Positions 6,817 through 14,857 are shown, counted from the stretch's first letter. The stretch: DNA of 64,000 nucleotides from CAYUVH01 sp964448135 (GCA_964448135.1 CAYUVH010000034.1:1-64000), one strand, 5' to 3'. The notes: a model not told the origin generated them from the sequence alone. Made by a program: numbers and translations.

Positions 6817-7206
6817 GTGAGCATCAAATACTTCAGCGCCCGGTGCATCAAATGCAAACGATCGCTAAGGGCTGGCGAGAGTTCGCTCTTCATCGTTTTG
6901 CCTCTGTTTCTTGGTTCTCTTCGCATTTGTCAGGATTGTGTGAGTTCACGGAAGGCGTCTCATCCGGTCGTGTGGCGCATAGCAGACCGCTCACGATTGG
7001 GACTCAGCGTGGTGATCTTTATCGTCAGCGCCGCTTGCCTTTCGGTTGCGGTTTCGTTCATCGTCAATTTAGTCATGCTTCCCGGAACACTCATTATCCG
7101 GGAGCATCCCACTACCGAGCGATACGTGATGGTCGCTTACCTGATGATTGCCGGACTTGGTTTTTTGTTTTATCGCCTCTGGAGAAAGAAGCGTGCAAGC
7201 GGCTAA
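6817..7206 (+). CDS. Cassette 9: membrane protein with two CxxC pairs, 129 aa
   Basis: GTG 6817 (VSIKYFSARCIKCKR) is preferred, because earlier in-frame starts lie inside the preceding attC. An N-terminal CIKC and a later CQDC suggest a small zinc ribbon facing the cytoplasm. Two membrane helices follow, around LGLSVVIFIVSAACLSVAVS and YVMVAYLMIAGLGFLFYRL, and a basic tail (RKKRASG). Stop TAA lies in the R'' box of attC 9. This resembles many uncharacterised zinc-ribbon two-helix membrane proteins; no role can be assigned. Confidence 0.72.
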   Translation: MSIKYFSARCIKCKRSLRAGESSLFIVLPLFLGSLRICQDCVSSRKASHPVVWRIADRSRLGLSVVIFIVSAACLSVAVSFIVNLVMLPGTLIIREHPTTERYVMVAYLMIAGLGFLFYRLWRKKRASG

Positions 7207-7325
7207 CAAAATCGGTGCAGCGAGCGTGCGCCCGCCTTTCCGTTCAAAGGATTTGGCTTGTTCGAGTGGTTTATTCACGCTCAACCTCACTTTCCAGCGC
7301 ACGTCGCTGACCTCTGGCGTCGGCG
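7201..7325 (+). other. attC site 9 (125 bp, longest)
   Basis: R'' GGCTAAC at 7201-7207. R' is degenerate (GTCGGCG, 7319-7325). GTGCAGCGAGCGTGCGC pairs with GCGCACGTCGCTGA leaving extrahelical bases. The enlarged centre accounts for the length. Confidence 0.78.
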
Positions 7326-7333
7326 GTTTTGCA

Positions 7334-7795
7334 ATGCGTATTCTGATGGCTATTTCAATTTTAATTTCGTGCCTGCAGGTCGCTAAGGGCGGTCAGGTTT
7401 TCACCAACATGATTTGCGTCTGGAATTGGAGCACCAATGAGATACTCGTTCGTGTTGATGGTCTTGCCAGCGAGGGGTCATGGGACATCGGCAGAATGGT
7501 GTCACATGGAGCGGCAGGCATTCGGCTGTCGAATCCGCAGGCGCTTCCTGAAGCCGTTACGATTTATTGGAGTGTGATTCCTGATTATTCGAAGAGCTCG
7601 CATACTAACATTTCACTATCTGGATTACCGAAGAGCCTGGGTGATGGCCGGATTTATTTTGAACTTAACACAAATCTTGTTTGGCGGGTTGGTTATGAAC
7701 CGCCCAACCCGCAGGGTGGATCGAACGGGAGGCAGCCGTTCAGTTCAGACACAAATTCAACGCCCGGGGCGGCTGCTTCCCGTCGCTCACCCTGA
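7334..7795 (+). CDS. Cassette 10: exported hypothetical protein, 153 aa
   Basis: ATG 7334 gives MRILMAISILISCLQVAKGG, a signal peptide. The mature part has Trp-rich beta-like segments (MICVWNWSTNEILVRVDGL and VTIYWSVIPDYSK). It ends with a low-complexity tail. The last 31 or so residues (from about PNPQGGSNGRQPF) are encoded by attC site 10 itself, since the frame runs through most of that site before a stop. Unrecognised family. The cassette context and signal peptide suggest a secreted or periplasmic protein. Confidence 0.75.
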   Translation: MRILMAISILISCLQVAKGGQVFTNMICVWNWSTNEILVRVDGLASEGSWDIGRMVSHGAAGIRLSNPQALPEAVTIYWSVIPDYSKSSHTNISLSGLPKSLGDGRIYFELNTNLVWRVGYEPPNPQGGSNGRQPFSSDTNSTPGAAASRRSP

Positions 7796-7804
7796 TCGTT
7801 AGGC
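7702..7804 (+). other. attC site 10 (103 bp)
   Basis: R'' GCCCAAC at 7702-7708 and R' GTTAGGC at 7798-7804, both on consensus. ACGGGAGGCAGCCG pairs with CGGCTGCTTCCCGT. Confidence 0.9.
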
Positions 7805-7815
7805 AGACTACGCGC

Positions 7816-8253
7816 ATGACGATTCGCAGACTCACAGCCACTATACTGATTATGGGATTATTTGGTTTATTTGGATGCTCAAAGCCGGAGGCGAAAAACA
7901 CCATCGCCAACTTGAAGACGATGCCGCTTGAGTCTCAGGAGGGCCCGGTCACAGCGATCGTGATGGGGCTAAATATACGCGACCAGCAAAGCGCGGATGC
8001 TTTTATTCTGGAGGTGGCCGAGAAGTTCAAGGTTCAGCGGATGTGCAGTTCGCCAGATACAAGCGTCTTGCTTATCACTCTTGTCAGCGAGACGCCTGCC
8101 AGCAGGTTTGTCAAACGATGGAGACAGATTGCTGCGGATGACAAGGTTCTTGGATTTTTTATGTCGCAGATGCGCAAGGCAGACGTTGTGCGCGGGACAG
8201 TTGCCGGTCAGACATTGGAGACAGTTTCACTCTTACATGAGCCGTCTGCCTAG
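7816..8253 (+). CDS. Cassette 11: predicted lipoprotein, 145 aa
   Basis: Lipoprotein signal MTIRRLTATILIMGLFGLFGCSK with a lipobox ending GC (Cys21). The mature part has alternating beta and helix (VTAIVMGLNIRDQQSADAFI, then EVAEKFKVQRM, then TSVLLITLVSETPA), a pattern compatible with a small alpha/beta domain of the ferredoxin-like type. It ends ETVSLLHEPSA, and the TAG stop is part of the following R''-like box (GCCTAGC). The start is 12 bp after the R' box of attC 10. Unrecognised family. Confidence 0.8.
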   Translation: MTIRRLTATILIMGLFGLFGCSKPEAKNTIANLKTMPLESQEGPVTAIVMGLNIRDQQSADAFILEVAEKFKVQRMCSSPDTSVLLITLVSETPASRFVKRWRQIAADDKVLGFFMSQMRKADVVRGTVAGQTLETVSLLHEPSA

Positions 8254-8346
8254 CCAGTCGCCGGAGCCAGCCGCCGTTGGCGCTGTCAGTTCCGCTGTCG
8301 AGGTTCACGTCGCAGGTCGGCGGTGGCTCAGCTTTTTACGTTCGGC
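8248..8346 (+). other. attC site 11 (99 bp)
   Basis: R'' is a variant (GCCTAGC, 8248-8254). R' is GTTCGGC at 8340-8346. GAGCCAGCCGCCG pairs with CGGCGGTGGCTC. Confidence 0.78.
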
Positions 8347-8357
8347 TTAGCTTCGAT

Positions 8358-8795
8358 ATGGCGCGGATCGGCTACATTCTTTCGCACCCCATAGAGGCTT
8401 GTGGCCACTTTTGGCGGGCGTTCACCGGGAGAGAATCGAACGCAGACCTCATCGAGCGAGAAGAGGCGAGGCTGCGCACTCTGCGCATGGCCATATTCCT
8501 ATACCATGCGAAGTACGGCAGGTATCCTGCGATTCTTCGCGACCTCTGCGACAACAATTATGACGATCCCGAGTGGGGCGGCCCTTTTATTTCATGGAGT
8601 GGAGAGGATACGTTCCGCGACAACTTCGGATACCGGTACGAGTATGAGGCGGTCGATGGGAGCTCACGGGTGATTTCCCCTGGCCTTGAACGCGCAAAGA
8701 GGCGGGCCGCCGAACCCGCCGCTCCACTGAATGGCGACCCGACGGAGCGTAAGGGAAATTCGGGTGCTGATGGCGGGCCGCCATCGGTGAGCTGA
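8358..8795 (+). CDS. Cassette 12: GspG-like pseudopilin domain without pilin helix, 145 aa
   Basis: ATG 8358 is 11 bp after the R' box. Residues from about 41 (ARLRTLRMAIFLYHAKYGRY) to about 108 match the C-terminal layout of type II secretion major pseudopilins: an aLxxYxxxxGxYP helix, a GGP-F-SW segment, a D-x-FGYRYEY beta hairpin and a final SPG. The class III signal (GFTLIE and hydrophobic helix) of real pseudopilins is absent; the N-terminus is instead amphipathic. The final 29 residues are encoded by attC 12. I infer a soluble GspG-like fold; interaction with the type IV pilus or T2SS machinery is possible but unproven. Confidence 0.7.
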   Translation: MARIGYILSHPIEACGHFWRAFTGRESNADLIEREEARLRTLRMAIFLYHAKYGRYPAILRDLCDNNYDDPEWGGPFISWSGEDTFRDNFGYRYEYEAVDGSSRVISPGLERAKRRAAEPAAPLNGDPTERKGNSGADGGPPSVS

Positions 8796-8804
8796 GCGTT
8801 CGGT
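8709..8804 (+). other. attC site 12 (96 bp), last of the array
   Basis: R'' GCCGAAC at 8709-8715 and R' GTTCGGT at 8798-8804. GCTCCACTGAATGGCGACCCG pairs with CGGGCCGCCATCGGTGAGC with bulges. Confidence 0.85.
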
Positions 8805-8807
8805 GCT

Positions 8808-8852
8808 ATGCGCGGGTTCGGCATTATCCTCTGCTTGATGGCCAGCCATTAG
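8808..8852 (+). pseudogene. Truncated start of a thirteenth cassette
   Basis: Four bases after attC 12 an ATG opens MRGFGIILCLMASH and stops. This looks like the beginning of a signal peptide cut short, and no attC follows. It probably marks the deleted distal end of the array. It is too short to be certain. Confidence 0.4.
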
Positions 8853-9839
8853 GGCCCATCTCTGTCACCGGAGAAACTCCCGTCGTGGGAGATTTTTCTG
8901 ACTCATTTTGTGCGTTAATGCCGCTGGGATTGTCCAAATCCCGTCGCGGCCATGGGCCGCTACCCGGTTTGAGGGAACCGGATCGTCAGAACAGGAGGAT
9001 TGCATGCGGACAATGTCAGCCACGCGTTTGCGGCCACATTTGACCCACGGCGGCTTCCATCCCATAGGCCCCATGAGTCCCGGCCGTCCCATCAGGATTC
9101 CCTCTCCCACCGCCACTGCCTCCCCCTTCGAGTCAAACCGGCACCCGGCCCGGGTAAAACCCGGTCAAACCTCCGGTCAAGCTGCCAGTAAAACCATCAG
9201 TAAAACCAAAAACCTCAGGAAAATGGGCTGGTCAAACCTGGTAAAACCAAAAAAAAATCGGGCCCCAAAAGTGGGGCAGCCGGCGTCCCGCCCGGGCCGG
9301 ACAGACCAATGGAACACGAAAGAACAGCAAAGGAACGCTCAAAGAACACTCAAGGAACGCCAAAAGAACACTCAAAACACACGAAAAAACACCAAAGAAC
9401 ACCTAAAAACACTTAAAGAACAACCTCTTCCAGGGGGCCCCACAAGGGCCAGGTTCCAGATCCGCATCCTGCCTGCCACGCCCTGCTCGGAGCACAGCGC
9501 CCCCGCTCCTAGGACCGCAACCCTCAACTCTCAAACCTTCAACCTTCAACCAAATCGTGCCTGACGCATTTTATCGCACTGCACACGCCCGTCCCGATCC
9601 GCCGTGTCCTCCAACCATCCGGAATGTGTGCAATTCTGTATCAGGGCGGGGCAGCGATTCCGGCTGCATCTTTCCACCGCAAATGGAGGAACCGCAATGG
9701 TTTGCCGGAAAGACTGACGTGAGACGGACTGGAACGATTGCTGCTCACCTGACAGCGACGAATGTCGCACAAAACGAGCAAGACCATGTGCGTCGCGGGA
9801 TCAACCCGGGCGGCGAGCATTGGCAATTAACCTGATTCT
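8853..9839. repeat. Gene-poor tract with hairpin and short tandem motifs
   Basis: No convincing gene. A short hairpin CTCCCGTCGTGGGAG is at 8877-8891. About 9150-9250 repeats variants of GTAAAACC and GTCAAACC. About 9300-9425 repeats variants of AAAGAACACTCAA roughly every 11-14 bases. A frame open from 8908 to 9564 on the plus strand translates these into Lys/Thr/Asn-rich low complexity and is not believed. A comparable tract in the opposite orientation is at 24540-25065. Confidence 0.6.
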
Positions 9840-11057
9840 ATGCCTTCCTACGTCTATGTAGCCCGGGAGAGCGGCTCCGGCCGCGAAATCCGCAACTCGG
9901 TCGAAGCCGCCACCGAGCAGGCGGCCGTCTCGGCGTTGCTCAACCGCAATCTCCTGGTCGTTTCCATCCAGGAAAAAATCAGCAAACAGGGCAAAACCAG
10001 CGGCGGCAAAGTCGGCCTGGCCGACCTGGTGGTCTTCACCCGTCAGCTGGCCACGATGATTGACGCCGGCCTGGCGATGGTCCAGTGCCTCCAGGCGCTG
10101 GCGGATCAGACCACCAACAAGGTGATGCGCGACGTCATCCGCGACGTCTGCACGCGCGTGGAAGGCGGCGACAGTTTCTCGGAGGCCCTCATGAAACATC
10201 CGAAGGCGTTCAGCCGCCTGTATGTGTGCATGGTGGCGGCCGGCGAGCGCGGCGGTTTGCTGGCGGAAATTCTCACGCGCCTCGCGGTTTACCTGGAAAA
10301 TACCGCCCGCCTGCGCAAGAAGGTCAAGTCGGCGACGATGTACCCCATCGTCGTTACGATCGTCGCGATTGCCATTACGATCTTCCTGCTGGTCAAGATC
10401 GTCCCGGTGTTCGGGGAAATCTTCCAAAACTTCGGCGCCAAGCTGCCGGCTCCGACCCAGTTCCTGATTGACGTGAGCGATTTCGTGAAAAAGTGGATCA
10501 TCCTCGTGCTCTTCGGCATGGGGGCGGCGGTTTGGGGCTGGCTCTACTTCATCAAGACCCCGGTCGGCCGCGAGTTCTGGGATTCGCGCCGCATCAAGCT
10601 CCCCGTCTTCGGTCCCATCGCCCACAAAATCTGTCTCGCGCGTTTCACCCGCACGCTCGCATCCCTGATCCGCAGCGGTGTGCCGATCCTGGAAGTGTTG
10701 CACATCGTCTCCCAGACCGTCGGCAACGTCGTGATGGAGAAAGCCATCAAGACCGCCACCGCCGACATCGAGCGCGGCGAAAGCATTTCCATCGCGATCG
10801 GCAAACACCCGGTTTTCCCGAACATGATCATCCGCATGCTTTCCGCCGGCGAGCAAACCGGCAAAATTGACAACATGCTCGAGCGTATCGCGGACTTCCT
10901 CGACGAAGAGATCGAGACGATTCTCTCGGGGCTGACGGCTTTGATCGAACCCATCCTGATCGTGTTCCTCGGCGTCGTGGTCGGCGGCATGGTGATTTGT
11001 ATGTTCCTGCCGATCTTCAAGATGCCGGAAATCGTCAGCGGCAACGGCCATCGCTAA
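9840..11057 (+). CDS. pilC: Type IV pilus/T2SS inner-membrane platform protein PilC/GspF
   Basis: Polytopic inner-membrane protein that couples the cytoplasmic ATPase to pilus or pseudopilus assembly. At 405 residues it is full length. Two copies of the T2SSF domain are seen. The first starts around VFTRQLATMIDAGLAMVQCL (residues 62-81), with VAAGERGGLL and the helix YPIVVTIVAIAITIFLLVKI. The second starts at RFTRTLASLIRSGVPILEVL (about 268-287), with LSAGEQTGKI and the final helix ALIEPILIVFLGVVVGGMVI. The N-terminal cytoplasmic part (YVYVARESGSGREIRNSVEA) is also typical. It is monocistronic here; a hairpin terminator follows. The GspG-like cassette protein 1 kb upstream is a separate unit. 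Confidence 0.95.
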   Translation: MPSYVYVARESGSGREIRNSVEAATEQAAVSALLNRNLLVVSIQEKISKQGKTSGGKVGLADLVVFTRQLATMIDAGLAMVQCLQALADQTTNKVMRDVIRDVCTRVEGGDSFSEALMKHPKAFSRLYVCMVAAGERGGLLAEILTRLAVYLENTARLRKKVKSATMYPIVVTIVAIAITIFLLVKIVPVFGEIFQNFGAKLPAPTQFLIDVSDFVKKWIILVLFGMGAAVWGWLYFIKTPVGREFWDSRRIKLPVFGPIAHKICLARFTRTLASLIRSGVPILEVLHIVSQTVGNVVMEKAIKTATADIERGESISIAIGKHPVFPNMIIRMLSAGEQTGKIDNMLERIADFLDEEIETILSGLTALIEPILIVFLGVVVGGMVICMFLPIFKMPEIVSGNGHR

Positions 11058-11080
11058 ACCGCCCCGGCCCGAATCTCAGA

Positions 11081-11118
11081 AAACCCGCCGTCGGCAAATG
11101 CCGGTGGCGGGTTTTTTT
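11081..11118 (+). terminator. Rho-independent terminator after pilC
   Basis: ACCCGCC...GGCGGGT stem with inner GTCGGCAAATGCCGG pairing, followed by a run of seven T. Confidence 0.9.
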
Positions 11119-11150
11119 GTCTCCCCGAACGTTCGTTCCGCCCCTGCCAA

Positions 11151-11186
11151 AAACAAAACCCCGGCCGGCGGTGCCGGTCCGGGGTA
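11151..11186 (-). terminator. Rho-independent terminator for the small exported-protein gene
   Basis: On the minus strand the stem ACCCCGG/CCGGGGT is followed by TTTGTTTTT. It faces the pilC terminator and ends the gene at 11215-11574. Confidence 0.85.
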
Positions 11187-11214
11187 AAGGTTTTTGGAGG
11201 TTAACGAACCGCGC

Positions 11215-11574
11215 TTACTTGGCGTCGGCTTTCGCTTCCGTCACTTCGATCTTCGTGGCGGTGAGGATCATCTTGTCGCCGTCCTTCTTCACCGTGCCGG
11301 TGGCGGTGGCCTTCGCCGGGCCTTTGCAGACCTTGGAGTGGAAATCCTTCGCGACTTCGTTGTCGGCCAGGTAATAGGTGATCATCTTGCCGCTCTTGTT
11401 TTCGGCCTGGATGACGGTCTGGCACTTCTCGCCTTCCTTCATCGAACACTTGGCGCACTTGGCCTCGCCTTTGATGGTTCTTTCCTTCGCCGTGTCAGCC
11501 GCGGCGGAGTTGGAGACAAAGCCGAGCACCGCGATGCCGGCGATCAGGGCGGAGAGGAGGAATGATTTTTTCAT
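11215..11574 (-). CDS. Small exported Cys-containing protein (DUF6370-like)
   Basis: 119-residue exported protein. The N-terminal signal peptide is MKKSFLLSALIAGIAVLGFV then SNSAAA. The mature domain contains CAKCSMKEGEKCQ (CxxC plus a further Cys) and later HSKVCKGPAK. Between them sit TYYLADNEVAKDFH and a final beta strand TATKIEVTEAK. This pattern matches small exported proteins annotated DUF6370 in Verrucomicrobiota, recognised from memory. The Cys and His arrangement suggests metal binding or disulfides. A clear terminator follows, so it is transcribed alone. Confidence 0.8.
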   Translation of the reverse strand: MKKSFLLSALIAGIAVLGFVSNSAAADTAKERTIKGEAKCAKCSMKEGEKCQTVIQAENKSGKMITYYLADNEVAKDFHSKVCKGPAKATATGTVKKDGDKMILTATKIEVTEAKADAK

Positions 11575-11653
11575 GGTTATTTTGTTAATTAGTTTTGTTT
11601 GGAGAATTAGACAAGGGTTTAGACGTGGTTTCAGGGTATTTGTTCATTGTTTA

Positions 11654-11684
11654 TTGGCAAATTATTTCGCAAGTGACTTATAAT
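11654..11684 (+). promoter_or_regulatory. Possible sigma-70-like promoter
   Basis: TTGGCA (11654-11659) and TATAAT (11679-11684) in an AT-rich island upstream of the gene at 11793. The -10 matches perfectly, but the 19-bp spacer is longer than ideal. Confidence 0.35.
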
Positions 11685-11792
11685 CATTTATTTACAGTAG
11701 GTGCAATTATGTAACCGGTGAAGGGACAAGGCATTTCCCGGGGACAACAGCATGGACAAAGTCCGTCACAAAGGCGAAATTGACGGTGCGCG

Positions 11793-13784
11793 ATGAGTGT
11801 AGAATTGATAGGCCCGCATCCGTTCGCAACGGACGCGGCGGGGCAACCCTTGACTCGCATGGGGACTCTTTTCCCCGAGCACAATGTGCTTTTCACGCGC
11901 CCCCCCTGTGTTCACGCCTGGCAACGGCTCGGCTTCGTCGAACACATGAACGAGGGCCGCGCGGCGAAGGGCCTGGCGCCGCTGAGCATCGAGGAAGAGG
12001 AACGCCTCGCGATGAATTCGGTGGATCTGATTTTCGAGTCCGACCACATCCTCATCCGTCCCGATCCCGAATGTCTCGAACTGGCCTTTCAAGCCGATGA
12101 ATTGCTACAGACCATCGTCTCGAAGCGGCAGGTGAAGTTTTTGTCGGTGTCCGATTTGCGGGTCCGCGAGGCGATCAAACGCCGCGGCGAACTCTGGCGC
12201 CTGGGCGGCCTGCCGAAGACGCAGGACGCAAAGGCGAAGCTGATTCTTGGCTCGAAGGTCAGTATTCATGGCCTGCCGATTTATTATTACAACCGGCTCA
12301 CGGGCACGCGCTGGCTCACCTGCCAGGAATTCGCCGGCCTCGGCCGGCTGGACGACGCAGGGCTGGCCCGGCACCTCCAGGAAATCGCGGAGCACGCCGT
12401 GCGGCGGAACCGCCTCGGCCGTCCCGAGATTGATTTTTTTGCGACCGACCTGCGCAAGTTCGGCACGAAGGATTTGAGCGACGTGGTCTTCACGCAGATT
12501 TCCTCCGAGAGCCTGCGCAAGAACTTCGCCGAATTGGAGGCCCGCTTCCGCTCCGCCGTGCTCGAGTCATTCGGGCAGGACAACCCGCTCAACAAATCCT
12601 GGAGTGAGCGGATGCTGGCGACACTCTTTTTGGACGGGAACGAATCCGAGAGCGAGCAACTCCTGGCCGGGCTCAGCCCCGAGTTCTACATGCAGGTCGA
12701 GTGGCTGGCGGGCGGGCGCTTCGAGGAAGGCGAGTTTCTCCTGGATTCCGTCTTCGACGAGGCGGCGGCCCATCCTGAGGACAGGGCGCTGCAACGCCTT
12801 TGCGATCCGCGCGCGAAGGACATCATCTTCAACATCGTCCGCGACATCGACGATCTCGAATACATCAACCTCGGCATGGTGCCCGAGTCGTTGTCGATTT
12901 CGCGTCCGCAAAAGGAAGGGCGGCGCGGCGTTTACCTGATGGAATTCCGCGCCCGCGGGGACGCCAGCCCCACCAAACGCTTCATGCGCCTGCAGAAATG
13001 GAGCGTGTGGGAACACCTCGACGCGGGCAAGGACCTGCTAAGCGCCATTCAGGACAGCGACGAATACACGGATTACTGGCTGGATCGCCGCCTGGGGTGC
13101 CGGCAACTCGGCATGAACCTTTGCCGCCGGGTCTTCATGCGCCGGCTCAGTGAAAAGTACCACGGCAAAAACATCCATTACCGTGGTGCGCGCATCCGCA
13201 CGACTTATTTCGAGCGTGATTACGTCCCGGGCATCGCCACGGACAAATTGTCGCAGGACCATTACGGCCGCGCGGGCTACGCGCTAAAGCTGGCCGCCCT
13301 GCTGGGCCGCGCCGCGGCATCCAATCTGATCGTCGGACGCACCTTTGACAACCAGCGGCTCGCGTTCGACGACGGCGATGAAGTCGTCTGTGAGGACGAA
13401 CAAAACATGCCGGCGGAACTCTTGATCGGCGACCACAACGGCGCGTTCACTTCCTACATGGATCCGTTGGACAAATTCGCCGCGGAATGCGCCCGCCCCG
13501 TGAACCGCCGGGAGGCGATCGTCCCCAACGCGCGTGAATTCGCGCTCGCTTACCTCGACGGTTTCCGCGAGCAACTCACCCACATCCAGGACGACTACCG
13601 CAAACGCCGCCGCGCCTTCGACAATCTCTTCGAAGACTCCCCCTACGACGTCGGCGGCAGCTACTCCTACCGCTGGGAATGCGTCCTCAAGCGCCTCGAT
13701 CAGACGAATGCCGACGAATTGATCGACGCGATTCGAGAGCATATCCATGTCCTCAGCCACGCGCGCGAGCCGGTGGCGGCGTGA
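11793..13784 (+). CDS. Large conserved-looking hypothetical protein, 663 aa
   Basis: I do not recognise this family. It is a soluble 663-residue protein with no signal peptide or membrane helix. The N-terminal third contains a domain with IFESDHILIRPDPECL and WRLGGLPKTQDAK. The middle is helical and acidic, with VRDIDDLEYINLGMVPESLS. The C-terminal third has NLIVGRTFDNQRLAFDDGDE followed by LLIGDHNGAF. The D-x4-N and DDGDE pattern plus GDHNGAF vaguely recalls the catalytic and metal loops of atypical kinases (PI3/4-kinase or HipA type). This is an impression only. It starts at ATG 11793, downstream of an AT-rich promoter-like segment, and stands alone. Confidence 0.8.
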   Translation: MSVELIGPHPFATDAAGQPLTRMGTLFPEHNVLFTRPPCVHAWQRLGFVEHMNEGRAAKGLAPLSIEEEERLAMNSVDLIFESDHILIRPDPECLELAFQADELLQTIVSKRQVKFLSVSDLRVREAIKRRGELWRLGGLPKTQDAKAKLILGSKVSIHGLPIYYYNRLTGTRWLTCQEFAGLGRLDDAGLARHLQEIAEHAVRRNRLGRPEIDFFATDLRKFGTKDLSDVVFTQISSESLRKNFAELEARFRSAVLESFGQDNPLNKSWSERMLATLFLDGNESESEQLLAGLSPEFYMQVEWLAGGRFEEGEFLLDSVFDEAAAHPEDRALQRLCDPRAKDIIFNIVRDIDDLEYINLGMVPESLSISRPQKEGRRGVYLMEFRARGDASPTKRFMRLQKWSVWEHLDAGKDLLSAIQDSDEYTDYWLDRRLGCRQLGMNLCRRVFMRRLSEKYHGKNIHYRGARIRTTYFERDYVPGIATDKLSQDHYGRAGYALKLAALLGRAAASNLIVGRTFDNQRLAFDDGDEVVCEDEQNMPAELLIGDHNGAFTSYMDPLDKFAAECARPVNRREAIVPNAREFALAYLDGFREQLTHIQDDYRKRRRAFDNLFEDSPYDVGGSYSYRWECVLKRLDQTNADELIDAIREHIHVLSHAREPVAA

Positions 13785-14011
13785 AGGGAAATGACGAAGC
13801 ACGAATGTCGAATGACGAAAGAAGCTCGAAGTTCGAAATCTGAAATTTCCTTCCTTTAGCGCGAATTAAATTATTTCGCGGCCGCAGCTAGCGACGCCGC
13901 GGCCGGCAGGGGACTGCCGGCCCTACCTTTCGGTGGCTTCAGTTTTAGTGAGATTGCTGCAGGCCCTTCGGACTTCGAGCTTTTTCCGACATTCGATCCC
14001 GCTGAGCAGGA
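13785..14011. repeat. Dispersed intergenic repeats
   Basis: Positions 13789-13850 carry the motif family AATGACGAAAGAAGCTCGAA, also present near 17036 and 21976. Positions 13880-13925 carry a GCCGGCAGGGGACTGCCGGC hairpin-like repeat. No gene. Confidence 0.7.
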
Positions 14012-14851
14012 TCATTCGGATTTTTGCCGCGCGGCGGTAAGCCACTCACCTAGTTCCTTCAAGCCGGAGGCGACGAGGTCCATTGCTTTGGGGTGTTTCG
14101 CGGCGTCTGGGGCGGTGGTTTCGCCGGTGAGGACGAGGACGCCCAACGCACCGGTGCGGCGGGCCATCGCCATGTCGGTGTACATGCGGTCGCCGACCAT
14201 CGCGAGTTCGCGGGCCTTGAGTTTGTGGCGGTGGAGGATCCCGCGCAGCATGCAGGGGTCGGGTTTGCCGAGAACGACATCGGGGGCGCGGCCGGTGGCG
14301 CTTTCCAGAGCGGCGCAGACGGCGCCGCAATCCACCAGGACGGTGGGTTGGTCGGTGGGGCAGACGCGGTCCGGATGCGTGGCGATGAAAGGTTTGCCCT
14401 GCTTGACCCAGTAGGCGGCCCGGCATAGCCGCGCGAAGGTGAGTTCGGTATCGAAGCCGGCGACGACGGCATCCGGCCGGTCGGTTGCGCTGTCGCGGGT
14501 GATTTTGAAACCGGCGGCGGCGAGTTCGTGCTGCAGGCTGCGCGTGCCCAGGACAAACAGCCGCCGCACGCGGGGCATCTTCTCGCGCAGGTATTCAATC
14601 GCCGCGTGCGTGGAGGTGTAAAGATCGTCGCGCTCGGTGGGAATGCCCATCCGCTCGAGATGCTTGAGGTAGTCTTTCGCGCTCTTGGAGGAATTGTTCG
14701 TCAGAAACGTGTGGCCGATGCCGATCCGTTTCATCTGCGCGAGAAACGGCAGCGTCGTCTTGAACAGCGTGCCGCCGCTGTAAATCGTGCCGTCCATGTC
14801 GAGCGCCACGTGGCGGATTTGCCGCAGGCGTTTGAATTGCTGGTCGTTCAT
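14012..14851 (-). CDS. HAD-IIA family sugar/nucleotide phosphatase (NagD-like)
   Basis: 279-residue cytosolic phosphatase of the HAD superfamily, subclass IIA (NagD / 4-nitrophenylphosphatase type). Motif I is ALDMDGTIYSGG (nucleophile Asp18, acid/base Asp20). Motif II is FLTNNSSKSAKDY. The C2 cap lies in the middle. Motif III is VVLGKPDP and motif IV is MVGDRMYTDMAMARR. The substrate cannot be read from sequence; NagD relatives act on phosphorylated sugars and nucleotides. It starts 7 bp downstream of the dinG stop on the same strand, suggesting co-transcription with the helicase. Confidence 0.9.
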   Translation of the reverse strand: MNDQQFKRLRQIRHVALDMDGTIYSGGTLFKTTLPFLAQMKRIGIGHTFLTNNSSKSAKDYLKHLERMGIPTERDDLYTSTHAAIEYLREKMPRVRRLFVLGTRSLQHELAAAGFKITRDSATDRPDAVVAGFDTELTFARLCRAAYWVKQGKPFIATHPDRVCPTDQPTVLVDCGAVCAALESATGRAPDVVLGKPDPCMLRGILHRHKLKARELAMVGDRMYTDMAMARRTGALGVLVLTGETTAPDAAKHPKAMDLVASGLKELGEWLTAARQKSE

Positions 14852-14857
14852 GTAAAT

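Larger units (their letters stand above)
1262..8852. mobile_element. Chromosomal integron: broken intI, attI, twelve gene cassettes
   Basis: The layout is that of a sedentary integron. A tyrosine recombinase of the integron type is on the minus strand. An attI-like core GTTAGGC lies at 2409-2415. After it come plus-strand short genes, each followed by an imperfect palindrome beginning RYYYAAC-like and ending GTTRRRY-like. Predicted cassette boundaries, cut after the G of each R' box, are 2410, 3036, 4162, 4545, 4897, 5242, 5777, 6331, 6802, 7320, 7799, 8341 and 8799. Six of the twelve attC sites are exactly 93 bp (numbers 1-5 and 8), and the others are 96-125 bp. The run ends with a 14-codon truncated reading frame at 8808-8852. 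Cassettes are seen directly. That the array is currently immobile is inferred from the damaged integrase. Confidence 0.9.

Noticed and set aside
9300..9425. Repeats considered as a CRISPR array
   Set aside because: Units are degenerate, 11-14 bp and without spacers of regular length; no cas genes nearby.
9801..11051. 416-codon minus-strand frame
   Set aside because: Antisense shadow of pilC.
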